Shown piece by piece: positions 47,574 through 60,520 of a stretch of DNA of 64,000 nt. The stretch is from Amphibalanus amphitrite (lineage: Eukaryota > Arthropoda > Thecostraca > Balanomorpha > Balanidae). Under the pieces are notes generated by a model, which saw nothing but the letters and a program-made list of their open reading frames with translations, made no database searches and was not told where the DNA came from. The stretch lies in the NCBI RefSeq assembly GCF_019059575.1, contig NW_024881615.1, positions 620,001-684,000 on the forward strand, written 5' to 3'. The number at the start of each line of letters is the position of its first letter. The first letter of the stretch is position 1. Position numbers and translations under genes: made by a program.

Positions 47574-49378
47574 GGGCATTCCACGTCAAATCGAACAAAA
47601 ATCGGCTGCTTTGCACCTTACCATCAGCGATTTCATTATAAATTTGTGAGCGAGTTCCTGTGTCGCCCCGGACATTACATTGATGTTTTTTGCACATTCT
47701 GACCACAGGTCTTCTAAATATAGGGCATCAAATTTTTACAAAATGTTGCATCTTTATATTTTTGAACGACCATAACTTTGGTTGTACTTGTTTGATTTGA
47801 ATGAAATAAACCTTACTGTTTAGGTAATTTCTTAAGCATTTGTTTAGAATTGCATCGACTTAAATATATGACCTTGAAATTTGCTTAACTCTGTTCTTAA
47901 GCACAAAAATTGAAATAGCAAAAAACACGCCACCTTCGATTTGGCTCATTTTCATATATTTTATTGCCTACCATATTCTTAACAACCTGTGAAAAAATTA
48001 GAGTGGGCCATTCATAAGTTTTGAAGAAAATGGCACATATGCAAACGTATGTTAGCACGCGCAGTGGAGGGGGAAGAGTGAATTTCGCCCCACCCCTCCT
48101 GTTTTTCGCCAATATCTCATAATATTGATGCGAAATTACTTATGGCTACCTGTCCAGAATTGAATTGCACATCTCATCGTGCAAGCAATAAGAAAATCGG
48201 TTCACAACTGTTCTAGTAATAGCGGTGTAAAGTGAACATCCTGTCGCCGCGGCGACGCGGCGACTCGGCAGCCGGCGCCGACCGCTACGCGCCGCCTGAA
48301 TAATTGTAGACTGTGCCGGGACGGAACGGAACGGTTCCGTCTTTACATCGCGCTCCTTACCGCTGATTACGTTCGATTCGCGTCAAATTTTGTGAGAAGA
48401 CTAAGAAATGTACAGGCAATCTTATGGTGAAAGAATTCTGAAAATAGGTTGGTAAACAATTGAAATATGAACGTGTAAACACAAAATTGTGACTGCTGCG
48501 TTTCCCGCGTCGGCCGATCCCGCCTCAGCCGGCGACATGTTACTCTTAGCAGGACTCTAACTGCCATATTTATTATCGGATTAACTAGAAATTCCCCATA
48601 CATACTCAAAAATGTATGTTCTTTCGTATAGTGAAGATCAAAAGACGTGAAGATATCGTTGCGTGATAATGTTTTCGTTGAATTTATTTCATGATGCATT
48701 TCCACACGGCTCAAAATTCACCGCAAAATACCGTTTGCCTGAGACACTTTTACAATGGAACGTGAATGCTTGACTACGATGACTATGCATTTCCATTCTC
48801 GCAGAGTTTGGGATATCACTAATCAGCAATCATTCATTTCAGAAAGTGTACACAAGCAAGCATGTCTTGACTCTGTCTTTCAAGGTTACGCGCGGTTGCG
48901 TGATGTTGATGCATGAAAACGGCGTTTGCCGCGAAAGTTATGAATGGCCCACTCCAATTTTTTCACAGATGGTTAGGAACATTGTGACGGACATAATATG
49001 TAAAAATTACTCAAATCGAAGGTGGTGTGTTTTTTGCTATTTAAATTTTTCTGTTTTAATTCAAGGTCAAATGCATTTCAAGGTCACTTCAATTTAATTT
49101 TATAATTAAAAATCAAAGCCTTAGGTATCAATTGCCTACAAGACCCTGTTAATATCATTTTGATACCAGAAAAGGAACCAGAGTTATAAGCATTTAAAAA
49201 ATGATGTGTGGCATTTTTGGCTATATTCGATGACCTATATCTCGGCGATACGTTATCAAGTTTCGAAAATATTATACGTAACTCAGTTTTGAACCATGCC
49301 CAGTCCGCCTACAAATTTTCAGAAAAATCGAAGGGGATGACGGATTTCGGTGTTTGATTTGACGTGGAATGCCCCGAC
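47574..49378. mobile_element. 1.8-kb foldback element with long inverted arms
   Basis: CGGGGCATTCCACGTCAAAT (47574) is matched by the exact reverse complement at 49359-49378. Inversion continues far inside: 47920-48030 (AATTAGAGTGGGCCATTCAT) pairs with 48935-49050 (ATGAATGGCCCACTCCAATT). Arms of ~450 bp enclose a ~900-bp loop with a GC-rich core at 48245-48330. There is no transposase-like frame. Confidence 0.88.
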
Positions 49379-49974
49379 CATGAAAGTGTTTGTGGGGTGG
49401 GCGCCCTTGTCCAGTGATTCAACCAAATGGAGTCTCAAACCAAAAGGACCGCCTAAACCCTCTCAGTCCATCGGCTGAGTGACCGATAGCTACTAGGGCC
49501 CAATGCTGCCAATCGTGTAAGATCCGGCAAGGGCTGAATATGGAGCTCAGGTATGTACTTACATGTTGACAGTGTGGCAGATCCCACACCGTTCACTCTC
49601 GTCGGCTGCGACACCACAGCTTCCCTGAGCGCCTCTCCCTACACAACCGCGACTCTGAGTGAGCCACCCAAAGAGAATAGAAAGAGAGCCTGGAATGAGA
49701 GCCAGAAAGAGAATGTGCGCTACAAAGGGAATGTCCCCCGCCGCTCGAACGCACTCCTCTTATACCGTACGCGCATTTCCCAACGCAAGGCCAGGTCTGA
49801 GGTCATGGTCTCGCCAACAGACAACAGTGGTGAGTGGGGCTGGCTGGCCCGCCTCGCGGAGCCGTGTGGACGGTCACAAACTAAACGCATTACGACTATA
49901 ACATACAAAAATTGTCACCATATGCGAGGGCGGGTTATGCTAGAAACCGCCCTTCATAGGTACGTAATACATGC

Positions 49975-50145
49975 ATGATGCATTCATACATACATCTATA
50001 AAATGCATGCATATATACGTAAATATGTACGTGCATACATACAGACATTTATACATACATACGTATACATGCACACATAGTACATACATACATACATACA
50101 TACATACATACATACATACATACATACATACATACATACATACGG
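49975..50145. repeat. (CATA)n microsatellite
   Basis: The longest pure tract is 50081-50142; imperfect CATA/CGTA units lie to the left. Confidence 0.95.
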
Positions 50146-51160
50146 GGGGATGCATACGGGGGAGGGGGCGGGGAGGGAGGAGAGGGAGAGGTGTTACGGC
50201 TTCGTAGATAACGTTCATACCAAGGCCCGTAGAACCCGCTAAGAAGTTTCAATCACCATCACATAAACCCGCGCCCCGTGGGGGGGGGGGCGCGAAACGG
50301 CCCCTGTCCTTTTCCGAAGGTAACACATAAACGACTGCAGATATCGTCACCAAACTTTCAAGTTTTAGGACGCCTCCGGGCATCAATGTTACACATTGTG
50401 ACAAAAAAAAATCAAAGGCTATGATAGGCTGGCCACAAATGACGTCAGAATGACGTCATGTTCTGTCATTTTCGACCCCATAAAAGGTTTCGCGGGAAGA
50501 GCGGATTCAGATAGAACCTAGCTTTGCCGTGTTATACCTACCTATCTTTACCAGCCATATAAAGATTGAAGTGCGTTGGGAGCACTGCCACTGCCAAATA
50601 ACACATGATGATTTAAGAATCAGGATTCATCCAGCCGTCTGATAGTCTGATGTTAACCATTTACCTTTGCCTTCACATTTTTACCAGATCTCGCAAGTCC
50701 TGATCGGTAGCGGGTAGCACTGCACGCCGTGCACGGTAAAGCCTCCGCGTGCGCCTGGGGTAGTTTTGTGAGTGAGAGCAAAGTCACCCTTACCCTGTTC
50801 CCGGGTCTCATAATTCTTCCGAGTCTATGCCAAAGTCCTTGTAACTTGTAAGTTACTTTCGAGATCTGTAAGATTTATTCAGTCTTTTTATATAAAAACT
50901 CACTTTTCAGATGTCACGTGGCGGTGAAGTCGCTCCATAGATATAATTAAATCATTATTTGTTTCACAAGCTTACGAAAACGCTGGAAAGCAGTCATGGC
51001 ATCTCGCTGATGCGCACAAATAGCATCACGGTAATTATTCTGGGTTTGGCAATCTCCAAGCGTTGAGACTCGAGGACGAAGAACTAGGTCATCCTGGCGT
51101 TCAGCGCCTGTCCCTCACCGCACCAGAGTGGATGTGTGTTGGGAGAGAGAGGGAGGGAGA

Positions 51161-51162
<2 letters not shown>

Positions 51163-51225
<63 letters not shown>

Positions 51226-51357
51226 AAGAGAGAGAGAGAGAGAGGGAGAGAAAGAGAGAGAGAGAGGGAGAGAGAGAGGGAGAGAGGGAGAGAGAGAGAG
51301 AGAGGGAGAGAGAGAGGGAGAGAGGGAGAGAGAGAGAGAGAGAGGGAGAGAGAGAGG

Positions 51358-51388
<31 letters not shown>

Positions 51389-51408
51389 TGGGAGAGAGAG
51401 GGAGTGGC

Positions 51409-51457
<49 letters not shown>

Positions 51458-51462
51458 GGCAG
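51163..51462. repeat. (GA)n and (GACA)n compound microsatellite
   Basis: About 240 bp of GA with regular GG interruptions pass into (CAGA)n at 51408-51462. Arg/Glu-only and Ser/Leu-only frames across it are not genes. Confidence 0.97.
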
Positions 51463-52209
51463 GCAGAGCACACCACTCGCTGCTTTTCATTACGTCAGGT
51501 GTCTGTGTCTGGAGCTTTGCACCGTCTATCCGAGGCACAACTACGCTTTGTACTTACCATGGGTGCTCCGAAAGGTTTGCACTCCAACATAGCCAGGAAC
51601 CAACTTTCTTGCGTAGAAACCTTTCTGTTGAAAAATTTAAACTGCAAAATTTTATCTTTTTACCGTGACCTGACCTGATCTAAGTGACCTAACCTGAGCT
51701 ATATTCGGCTAAAATGGCCTCAGATGAAACAAACGACGCTGAATTCGAAATCTATTGCCGAAATGGATCATGAAACATGTGTCACGTAGGTACCTTACCC
51801 ATGCATATCAAATTTCCGTGACCTAGACTAACCTAGCCTTGACCTGAAAAATTCGAGGGACCTACAAGCCAAGCTCGGTACCCTCAGGGCGTGTTAGGCA
51901 TATATTCACAAGTGTGTAGGCCCAAAATGAGCTTGATGTGACTTGTAAGCCGGCGGCCAGAGCCCAAATTGTGAATGGGCCAAAATGCTGATACTTTTTA
52001 CTTTGACCTGACCTGCGATGTCATTGGTGTCCTCGAGGTCAATAAAATTATAATTGAATAACAGTTTTTCCAGGGCTATCTAACGTCGTCTGAATTTTGA
52101 CAATCGGGCCAGTGGTTTCGGCGATAGGAGGGGGCTTTGTAGAACCCCCCTCCCCCACTGATCGGCCTTATGAAAAATACCCCAGTCATGCGTGGGTTAA
52201 TGAACTAGC

Positions 52210-55200
52210 CTCGTGGCACAAGCACGACGGTAGATGATATTTTTCTAAGCCATGTAGCCACCGAATAAGTTATGTGAGCACTGAGCATGTGGTCGAATCT
52301 GGTTGCACTAGTCAACAGCTGGTCGTTGCATCAGCATTTCCGTCTGATGATCTCGTCAGTCTTGTCGTACGCCCGACGATCGTCGAACAAGCTACACAAA
52401 TCTGAGAACCATCAGTCATCCGACCTACAGCTATCGCGGTGTCCCTGCCATGTCAATGTCCCCCGCGTTTCCCCAGCCCCGGTCACTCGGCCCCAGAGCT
52501 TGCACGGCAGTGGGCGGGGCCTACAGCTGACCAATTGGAGGAGGTCCGGTGTCTGCCGGGCCGGAGGCCTCCCAGCCCGGGGCTGCGGCACGGGGCAGTC
52601 AGTCGGCGGCGGGTCCCAGCGGGCGGTAGTTGTGGTGGTCTCTGTCGCGTTACTCCCAGGTTAGTTTCTGGTCTAGTGGAGCTGTTTGGGAAGGGTGTGA
52701 CTGGTGACAGACAAATGTGCAATTATTGGGTTAGCGACACCTTTGTTCGGTAACGGTTTTCCACTTTCTGAGTGCATAGTTTACATGTTACGCTTTCTCA
52801 GCCTGCATTCGTTGAATACATGTTCATGGGCTTTTTATTGCATGTATTTAACAAAGTCAAAAATAGATCGCAAAAATGGTTTAGCTCGAACACTGCTTGA
52901 TATTTCCGGGCCTTCGACCGACACGACGGATTATTAATATTGCCTTGATACAAAACATTAAACAGCCCCATTTGGGCTGTCCATTATGTATAGTTAGGTA
53001 CAGAAGGTTGAACCCATTGCCCACTTTTCTGGGCGTTCGAAGACGGCGCAGTTACTGTGCTGGCCTCGTGGGGGAGTCGGGAACACAGCGTTTTCCGTCC
53101 GGTCTCTGGAAGCCGGTTTCATGCTCGGATGATAATAGCCCCTTATCGCTGCCACCATGCGTCTAATATTGCATGTATGTTGCGTCAGCTCCGACTGAGT
53201 CGTCACGAAATTCTTCTTTGGAAACACACTTCCTGTAGGCAGATCGATGTCGGCGTATGTGACGAGCATTTCATTTTGTAATTGCTTGCGTGATCCTCTC
53301 CTGCATGCGTGCACCTTACGTCGTCCACCTTACTTTCGTGCACCTTCCACTTATGACTGCGTTTGATATCGTCTTAATTCCCTTGACTGTTATTTCATGC
53401 GTGTTTAAAACACTTTGTAATTCTAGTTAGTTATTTCGAATGTAAACATGCTCAATTTCTAAGTAATGAACATTACCTAACATTTGGCGGATGATTGTTG
53501 GCAACTGAGGCGGCCCAGTCTAACTACGAAGGTATTGATAGTTTTGCCCAGCTTGTTTCCAACTGCGGTCTGATGAGAAGGTTGGCATCATACCGGGCAA
53601 CCATATTCCTGGAGGTGGTCAGATTCATCTTGCCTCAATCATTTCATACCCTACATACTCTTCACTCTTGTGTAGAGCGTACTTATCTTACGCTGGTAGC
53701 TTACTAAGCTGTTATGTCAGCTCATGCTCGTCAGCTTCACTGATAGTCGTAATCGTTATCCTTGTCATTGATCGCGCTGATCGTCCGGAACTGTTGACAC
53801 GATCGATCGAGATTACAAGCACTTCAATGGTGCAGAATTGTACCATAAGTGCACTGTGCAGGTTCTTGACCGAAACCCTGTGTTGCGTGCCCAGTATTCG
53901 AACCAAATTATGTCCGCCTTCAATGTCCTATAGGTTCAGTGGTGACCCTTTCCGACGGAGATTTTCGGCCTCTATTGGTGCCGACCGCGTCCGGCTAATA
54001 GGCATTAATCGATGGTACTCATCTGAGTGACCCCAGACCTCCTACCCGTGCGCCGTTGTACTGCATCAGACGCCAGATTTATCTCGGCACTGCCCCGGTA
54101 TGGTGCACACCATTGTCCAACTAGCTGAAGTGTTTTGCTTGCGTCCATACCCACCGGCTATCCGTCCCTCCGGCTCCGTCCCCCTCCCCTCCACACAATG
54201 CCCCATAATATCTCATTACACCTTCTCTAGTCTCATAAATATGATGCGTTTCCAGGGCCACTGACCTTTAGTTTCTCTATTCCCTTTAATAGTGGGCCTA
54301 TAATTTCACAAGTATTGCCCTCGTTTGGTCCAATTTCTCCTGAATGGTCGGCAAGTGTCTCCTATTTCCCGTCTGATTTCACTTCATTCGGTACGGCTCA
54401 GGAATGAGGAGCGACTGGTCACTGTGTCCCAGTGCTGTGGTCCCGACGACCCGGAGATTACGGCCAAATCCGGTTCCCTGGCTGTGATGAGTATCCGATA
54501 AATATCCAGTTTTTGTTTATTCCTATCAAATGTTGTTATTCGCCGGCCCGTATGATTTTTGGTTCCAGGTCCGAGTTCTTGCATAAGTGTGCATAAGTGC
54601 ACTTATGTGGGGATTGAGCTAGCCCAGAAGATTTGCCAATCGCAATATGTACACTGATTGCGAAATTATTTTCACCGTGGTGTGTCAGTCAGCCATATCT
54701 GCATTCAGTGGCAGGTCTTGCAATTTGTTTGTGTGTGTGTGTTTTTTTTTTTTTGGACGTCGCGTGTGCAATTTTATGCTTTTGATAAAGCGTTTCATGT
54801 CCCATGTCATGACGCCCTCCTGGCGCGCGACCGACTACCAGCCTGCAGCGCTCCCAGCCTGACATATAAGCCATCATTGAGGCAGACATCGCTGCTCTCG
54901 CATTCCGTCGGGCCGGCTGCGTTTTTGTCCCTGGACCGTTCAGTAGCGAGCCGTGCTCGTGTACAGTTTTTGCTACCCGTCTGGCCACTGCCCTCCGACC
55001 CCAAGATCAATCACGGAGCATGTCGTCCCTACCACACGCGCCAGATACATTCAGACAGCTCCGTAATCTAATAAAACCGTCTTTTGCCATTCTTGTTTTG
55101 CAATATTAAGCCACTTGTCATTGTGACCTGTTTTGAAACTCTGACATCCTTTAGGCCAATGCGTGACCATTTTCCGGGTGATTTATGCCTTGGTACAAGA

Positions 55201-55690
55201 TACGGTTCTTTGATAAAGGACGGTACCTACTCTTCAATTTTGGATGGGGCAAAGATATGACTACATATAGGGTTCTTTGATAAAGGACGGTACTCTTCAA
55301 TTTTGGATGGGGCAAAGATACGACTACATATAGGCTTCAGAGTACTGATACAGAATTCTCAGGTGATACTGTACGAGTTACGGAAACTTGCCTAGCAAAG
55401 TGCATATTCGGATTTATAGCACAGCTTTAGCACTTGGCTCCTATATCTATCGTGTTTACAACTCGGCCCTGCTACCGGGGGTTACTGGTCCGGGGGTTAT
55501 CAGTGTTATGACGGCGCGGGTTGCGGATGTAATCCCTCGTCTTATTTAGGCGGCACGGCGGCCATCACTGCCAATTTAGTCTGACAGGGCGAGGATTGCC
55601 AGTTGCCACCGTAGTAGCTCGTCGCTGCTCTCACTGTCCATGTTTAAAGAAAAGTTGACTACCAACGCAGTGCGGGCGGCTGCGTTATTT
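52210..55690. other. Gene-poor spacer left of PRDX6
   Basis: It contains a GC-rich patch at 52470-52640 with GGGCGGGGC and CCAAT-like GACCAATTGG (promoter-like, target unknown) and a tandem duplication at 55203-55337. AATAAA near 55069 follows no recognised gene. Confidence 0.4.
55203..55337. repeat. Two-copy ~67-71-bp tandem duplication
   Basis: GGTTCTTTGATAAAGGACGG..CTACATATAGG occurs twice head to tail; the first copy has a 4-bp insertion (CTAC) and one substitution. Confidence 0.93.
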
Positions 55691-55712
55691 TAGCCCTACT
55701 CGTTCGCACCGG

Positions 55713-55718
55713 TATAAA
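55713..55718 (+). promoter_or_regulatory. TATA box, likely PRDX6 promoter
   Basis: GGTATAAATG lies ~375 bp upstream of the PRDX6 first clear coding exon. A start ~30 bp downstream would give a 5' exon that can end at the GTAACT donor after 55900. Confidence 0.5.
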
Positions 55719-55890
55719 TGCTCGGTCGATTTTAGCTGCACGCAGGTGTAGCGAACAAGGCGTAACGGCCCAAATTACTCAGTCAGGAATATTGAGGGGA
55801 GTGGAAGAACTGCACGCTGCGTCGTTTTCGTAAAATCAATATTAGGGTGTGGACACTGGACTGTGCGCTGGTACGCAGAGTGCACTGTGC

Positions 55891-58680
55891 ATGTCTGAAG
55901 GTAACTGACCCGCAGTATCGTTCGGCGCACCACGTTAACTAGCCCTTATCCTACCCTGGCTGTTAGTCGTGTTTACCGTCCGTCGTTACGCGTGCTGAAG
56001 CTGGCTCCGGTCCCTGCTCCAGCTCCACTCCCATATTCCGGCTTGACGGGCGTATATGCTGACTGTGTTTATCCCTTGGTTGTTTCAGCCAACATGGTGC
56101 TCCTGGGCGAGGTGTTCCCCAACTTCGAGGCCGAGACCACCGAAGGCCCGATCAAGTTTCACGACTGGCTCGGTGGATCGTGAGTAACTTGTCTCATCTG
56201 CGACACTTATTCGCGGCACTCCTCCTTCTCGGAGACGACAGGTCCGGGATTTGAGCCTCTGGTAATAGGACGGTCGCTTTGCGGAACACGTTGCTAATTA
56301 CCGATCGAGACTCCAACTTATATACCTGGCGTCACCGTGTTTGCCATAGGACCTACTTCAAACAAGCTGTTTGTTCGAACTTTCATCGCATTTACCGAGC
56401 ATGACTGCTTCATCAGCGCCGTTAGCTTCTTTCTGGCTTATGTATTTTCCAGTAGGTACTTGTTCACCGTCCACTGCAACAGAGCAAACAGCCCTAACCT
56501 TTTCTCGTTCAGTGACGCTGCTGTCCACCCTGTCACAGGTGGGGTATTTTGTTCTCCCACCCCGCCGACTTCACCCCCGTCTGCACCACGGAGCTCGGGG
56601 CCGCCGCACAGCTGGCCCCCGAGTTCGCCAAACGTGGCGTCAAGATGATCGCCGTCTCCTGCGATCCAGTGCAGTCGCACAAGTAAGCCGCCGTCCACTG
56701 TGTGAGGTGGGAGAGTGAAGAGTGTTTTGGTTTGTGGGGAGGGCACTGAGCCAGGTATGTGTGGTCTGGTGGGTGGAAGTTATGGCATAATTTGCGGTAG
56801 TTTGTGCGACGTAACCAAGATGCTATTTTTGGAAGCGAGCTCGACAGCTCACTGCCACTAGGTTTCGCATGCATTTGTGACTTACGAAACATGTGCTTGT
56901 TTTGTTGGTTCGGTATCAATTTTGCTACCCAAAGGGTAATATGTGACTGCCAGCGAATTCGTTTGTGAAAGTTTATGGGAAATGGATTTGCATTACAAAG
57001 GCGCATTTGTTACACAACCCTATTGCGTAGTTTGGATGCTGCCATGCATGTCCGTTTGCCCTTGATGACGCTGCGTCGTTCACCAATGGCGACCATAACT
57101 GTTGTGTTATTGACGGCTGCAGCGTGAGACCGACGACTGAATGACATACGAGCGATAGCGTCGGCGTGCCTACGTCGCATGACTGCACCGCTGCTAACTA
57201 TGACTCGCTCGGCCTGTCCACTGTCCAGTGTCCACCACCCGCCCGTCCCGTCGTATGTCCACGTGCTGTGCTGCGCAGGTGTGGGAACCAAGGATGAACA
57301 AAAATTGCTGGCTTGCTCTCATCCCCGTAATCGGTAGAGGCCGAAATGTTCTCCGGCTATTCGGCATGCAGATGTTTCGCTTATCCTCATGGCTTCCCCG
57401 CTTCAGCAACTCATACCCCCCCCCCCTCCCTCCGCTCCTCAGGGACTGGATCAAAGACATCGAGGCGTACAACCACCTGGCCGGCGCGTTCCCGTACCCG
57501 ATTATTGCCGACGAGGAGCGGCGCCTGGCGGTGCAGCTGGGCATGCTCGACTCTGACGAGCGCACCGCCGAGGGACTCTGCCTGACGGCGCGCGCCGTGT
57601 TCGTCGTCGGGCCCGACAACCGACTGAAGCTGTCCATCCTGTACCCGGCCACCACCGGACGCAACTTCCAGTGAGTCGAGCTGCTGTAGTGGCGAGCCTG
57701 AAGTCGGGCAGTCGAGGTTTTAGCGTGAGGCATAGACTTAGCGGATTATACTGGTCTGACTACTTATGATAGTTGCATGCGGTGATGTTATTTTAGCATT
57801 GCCTGGGATGTAATTATGTCGCTCTCGTCGGTGCGCTCAGGGTCGTGTTGTGGTTTATTTTGCTCATCGCCTAGCGATGCGTCAGAGCCCTCATCAATCG
57901 GTCTGTATTTGCAGCGGAGGGTTGACGTTGCATCCTAATGACCGCCGTGTCAACATAGCATCAGTGCGGTTTACATTTGAGGTCATGATGTTATCCAAAC
58001 ACCGGATGCCTTTTGCGTCACCCTGCACCTCATCAGACGGTGGCTACATATTTCTAAGAGGAAGTTGAGACATTCAGTCCGCGTGTTTTGTAATAACTGT
58101 TGCCCCATCGAACTTTCTGCCTAGTCATGCAGAAAGTCATGTCGAGAGCTCTACCGTATTATCATTGTGCACGTTTTCCCGATGGTGAACACTGAACCGT
58201 CGTGCACGTGCATGTTGATCGCGGTTTGTTGCTGCAGAGGAGTCCGGTTTGGAGCCTGGCAAAGCGAGTCGCCGAGAATTGAATATCTGATGGGCCGCTA
58301 TTACATAACAATAGGCTCACCTTGGGAGAGATGTCATGTCTCTCGCTCATAAGCTTATCTCAAGGAAGCATTCTGATGTTTTTTTAGGCGTATGCGGTGC
58401 ACTGTAAGAAATTTATAAATATGTTTTTTTCTGCCATGTGTCTGAATATGACCGTAAAACGTCTACCGTACTGATTTCCATGCACTTCCGATAATCATTA
58501 CGCGAGACATGGCCATGTAAACTTCGGACTGTAACCATTTGTTGATGAATTTTCATCCGAGCTTACTCACTCAGTGCCTGACGTGCCATTTTGACTGTGC
58601 GTTTCAGTGAGATTCTGAGGGCGATCGACTCACTGCAGTTGACAGCTCAGAAGAAGGTGGCCACCCCGGTCAACTGGAAG
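55891..58680 (+). CDS. PRDX6: PRDX6, 1-Cys peroxiredoxin (3' exon not in view)
   Basis: Coding exons are 56094-56179, 56539-56682, 57443-57670 and 58608-58680, in phase. They encode [18 protein letters not shown].., [15 protein letters not shown] with peroxidatic Cys44, [16 protein letters not shown], the [19 protein letters not shown] segment, [15 protein letters not shown], and VATPVNWK. The conserved Thr41/Cys44 and downstream Arg of the peroxiredoxin active site are visible. The family reduces H2O2 and phospholipid hydroperoxides in the cytosol. The final ~45 residues (starting after PVNWK) were not found before the retrotransposon or within the window. An upstream exon ending ATGTCTGAAG|GTAACT (55891-55900) splices in frame to CCAACATGG, which would add MSEAN before the Met, so the start is uncertain; I give the longer span. 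Confidence 0.9.
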
Positions 58681-58689
58681 GTGAGAGAG

Positions 58690-59840
58690 CCAACATAACA
58701 TCGTCATCAAACCTGGACGATACAGACGTGAACGTTTTCCCAGCAACATGTCAAAAAGCGGGCAGTTTTGTCCGCACCCGCCAACTATCCAGAAATCACT
58801 CTGAGTGAGGTGTAGACCGGTTAGAGCAGCTGGGCTTTACCAGTCTCCCGTTAGTGACGCCGCCGACCATGACTGGCAAAGATCGGAGCGGCGTGCAGGA
58901 AATAATACTCAGTCCGGTGAAACGGAGAGTCGCGTCGCCACTCCGGAAAGGTCGGTCTGATTTTGCCAGTCATCGCCGCTGGAAAACCGGCCGTCCTTTT
59001 GTCCGCCGGCGAACCGGCCGTTTCTGCAGCTGCGGAATAGAGCCGCGGAGGGGACGGGACGGGGCTGTGATAGGGGTCCGTGGGACTGGGACCAGGCTGG
59101 GGCGGACGGCCGGGCCGACTTATGTGGACCGGCGGATGCAGAGGTGTAGCGTCTCAAAGGAAACAGTTCACTTTCCTGAAATTAGTATTTTGCTATGGAT
59201 TTACGATTTTTTATGCTCAAAATGATCAGAAAATAAAATAAAACCTTTTTGTAAAAACAATTATTTTCTATATTTTAATATAGGACGAACTATATTCTAT
59301 GTAAAATAATGTTTGACGCGGAAGCTTATTACGCGTTGACCAATCATATTGCGTAGTTCAAACCTACGCATGCTGCATTAGCTGTAAGCAGCATGCTCAT
59401 TGGCTGACGATGATGTGGCTGCATTCCTGTGCAAGGCACACATTCCTCTGCAAGGCACTCTTTTCGGAACGAGAAATGGAATATCTTCGTCTAGGGTGAT
59501 CGTTGAGCCGTAAAAGCTCCTGATTTGTGCTAGTCTCAGCTCAAGCTACGAAACTGCTATTCCAGTTCAAAATCCCATGTTAAAAGTGAACTATTTCCTT
59601 TAAGATCTAGTTATCTTAGAAGCTGAGCTACTACCAATGCTCACCGGGTTCTGAAATTCGGCAATGTTTTGATTTTCGACATTATGACGCTGGTTGTCCT
59701 AAAATGTTGGGAATGCCGAGCCGACGGGCCAACCGTAAATAACTAACGATTACTTCTTTGGAACCGGCCTGACGTGCAACTGCGACGTTGCATTATTGCA
59801 TAACTGCAACGCAGCGCTACTACGCTGGACGGTCTGGGAC
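58690..59840. other. PRDX6 last intron, left part
   Basis: No exon matching the PRDX6 C-terminus was found. A 123-codon frame at 58854-59225 has no domain. ~59400-59470 has a duplicated TGTGCAAGGCACACATTCCTCTGC-like motif. Confidence 0.4.
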
Positions 59841-59850
59841 GGAATGCAAC

Positions 59851-60520
59851 TGTGAAACTGTTTTTTCTCTCTATAAGTTGTTACGTTCCTTATTTCTATC
59901 ATTGCTACGGTTGGGATTACTGTTGGTAGCGTGGCGTGCCGAAGTTAACCGTGACGTTTAAAAGGTAGCGTTTGTTTGAGCTTCCGAGCTGCTCTATGTT
60001 ACGTTTGCCAAGTTCGGTGCCGTTCAGTTCAGTTCGCCGTTCATTCTCTCCCCCACCATTTGTCCCACAACAGACTGTGCAAGTTTTCAAGGTAATTATT
60101 TACATGCGCACACATTATTACACTGGTCACGGCTATATACAAAGCCCCAATAAGGGCCGCACCCTTCTACTTAGTACTTACATGGCTGCAGTGCGTAGGT
60201 ATGAGGGACGCACAACGCGCACGGGCAGTCGACTCCAACACGTAGCTCCCGAGGAGCGCGAAGAGAGCGAGATCACTGCGGGACTCAGCTTATATACCGC
60301 GCCTCCGGCGGTTGGCATTTGCCTCGGGCGCGGCACGCAAGGCTAGTCCCGCAGGACAGAGCGCACAGAACATGGCAGGGCAGAACAGGACAGAGCAGAA
60401 CAGTGCAGAGCAGAACAGTGCAGAGCAGAACGAGGAAGTAGATGGTGCCGCCGACTCGACCTAGTAACGGTCCGTCCGGCCGCCGGCCTGCCCTGATTGC
60501 TGCCCAGAGGGGTTGTTGTT
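59851..60520 (-). mobile_element. 3' LTR of a minus-strand LTR retrotransposon
   Basis: The first 167 bp (59851-60017) are identical to 63834-64000. On the minus strand the LTR ends in ..TTTCACA. A TATATAAG box (around 60295-60303, minus) with a downstream start-like region fits an LTR promoter. A purine-rich tract (minus TTGGAGGGGAACAACAACAA, ~60507-60526) likely is the polypurine tract, so the inner LTR border near 60510 is approximate. Confidence 0.8.

Noticed and set aside
49940-50252. MYVCMYVC-type frames
   Set aside because: Translation of the (CATA)n microsatellite.
51063-51678. Several 118-201-codon frames on both strands
   Set aside because: They are translations of (GA)n/(GACA)n microsatellite (only Arg/Glu or Ser/Leu/Pro).
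58854-59225. Possible last PRDX6 exon or separate gene (123 codons)
   Set aside because: It does not resemble the PRDX6 C-terminus (MVLPTIP..KYLR) and is Arg/Gly-rich as expected from GC-rich chance sequence.
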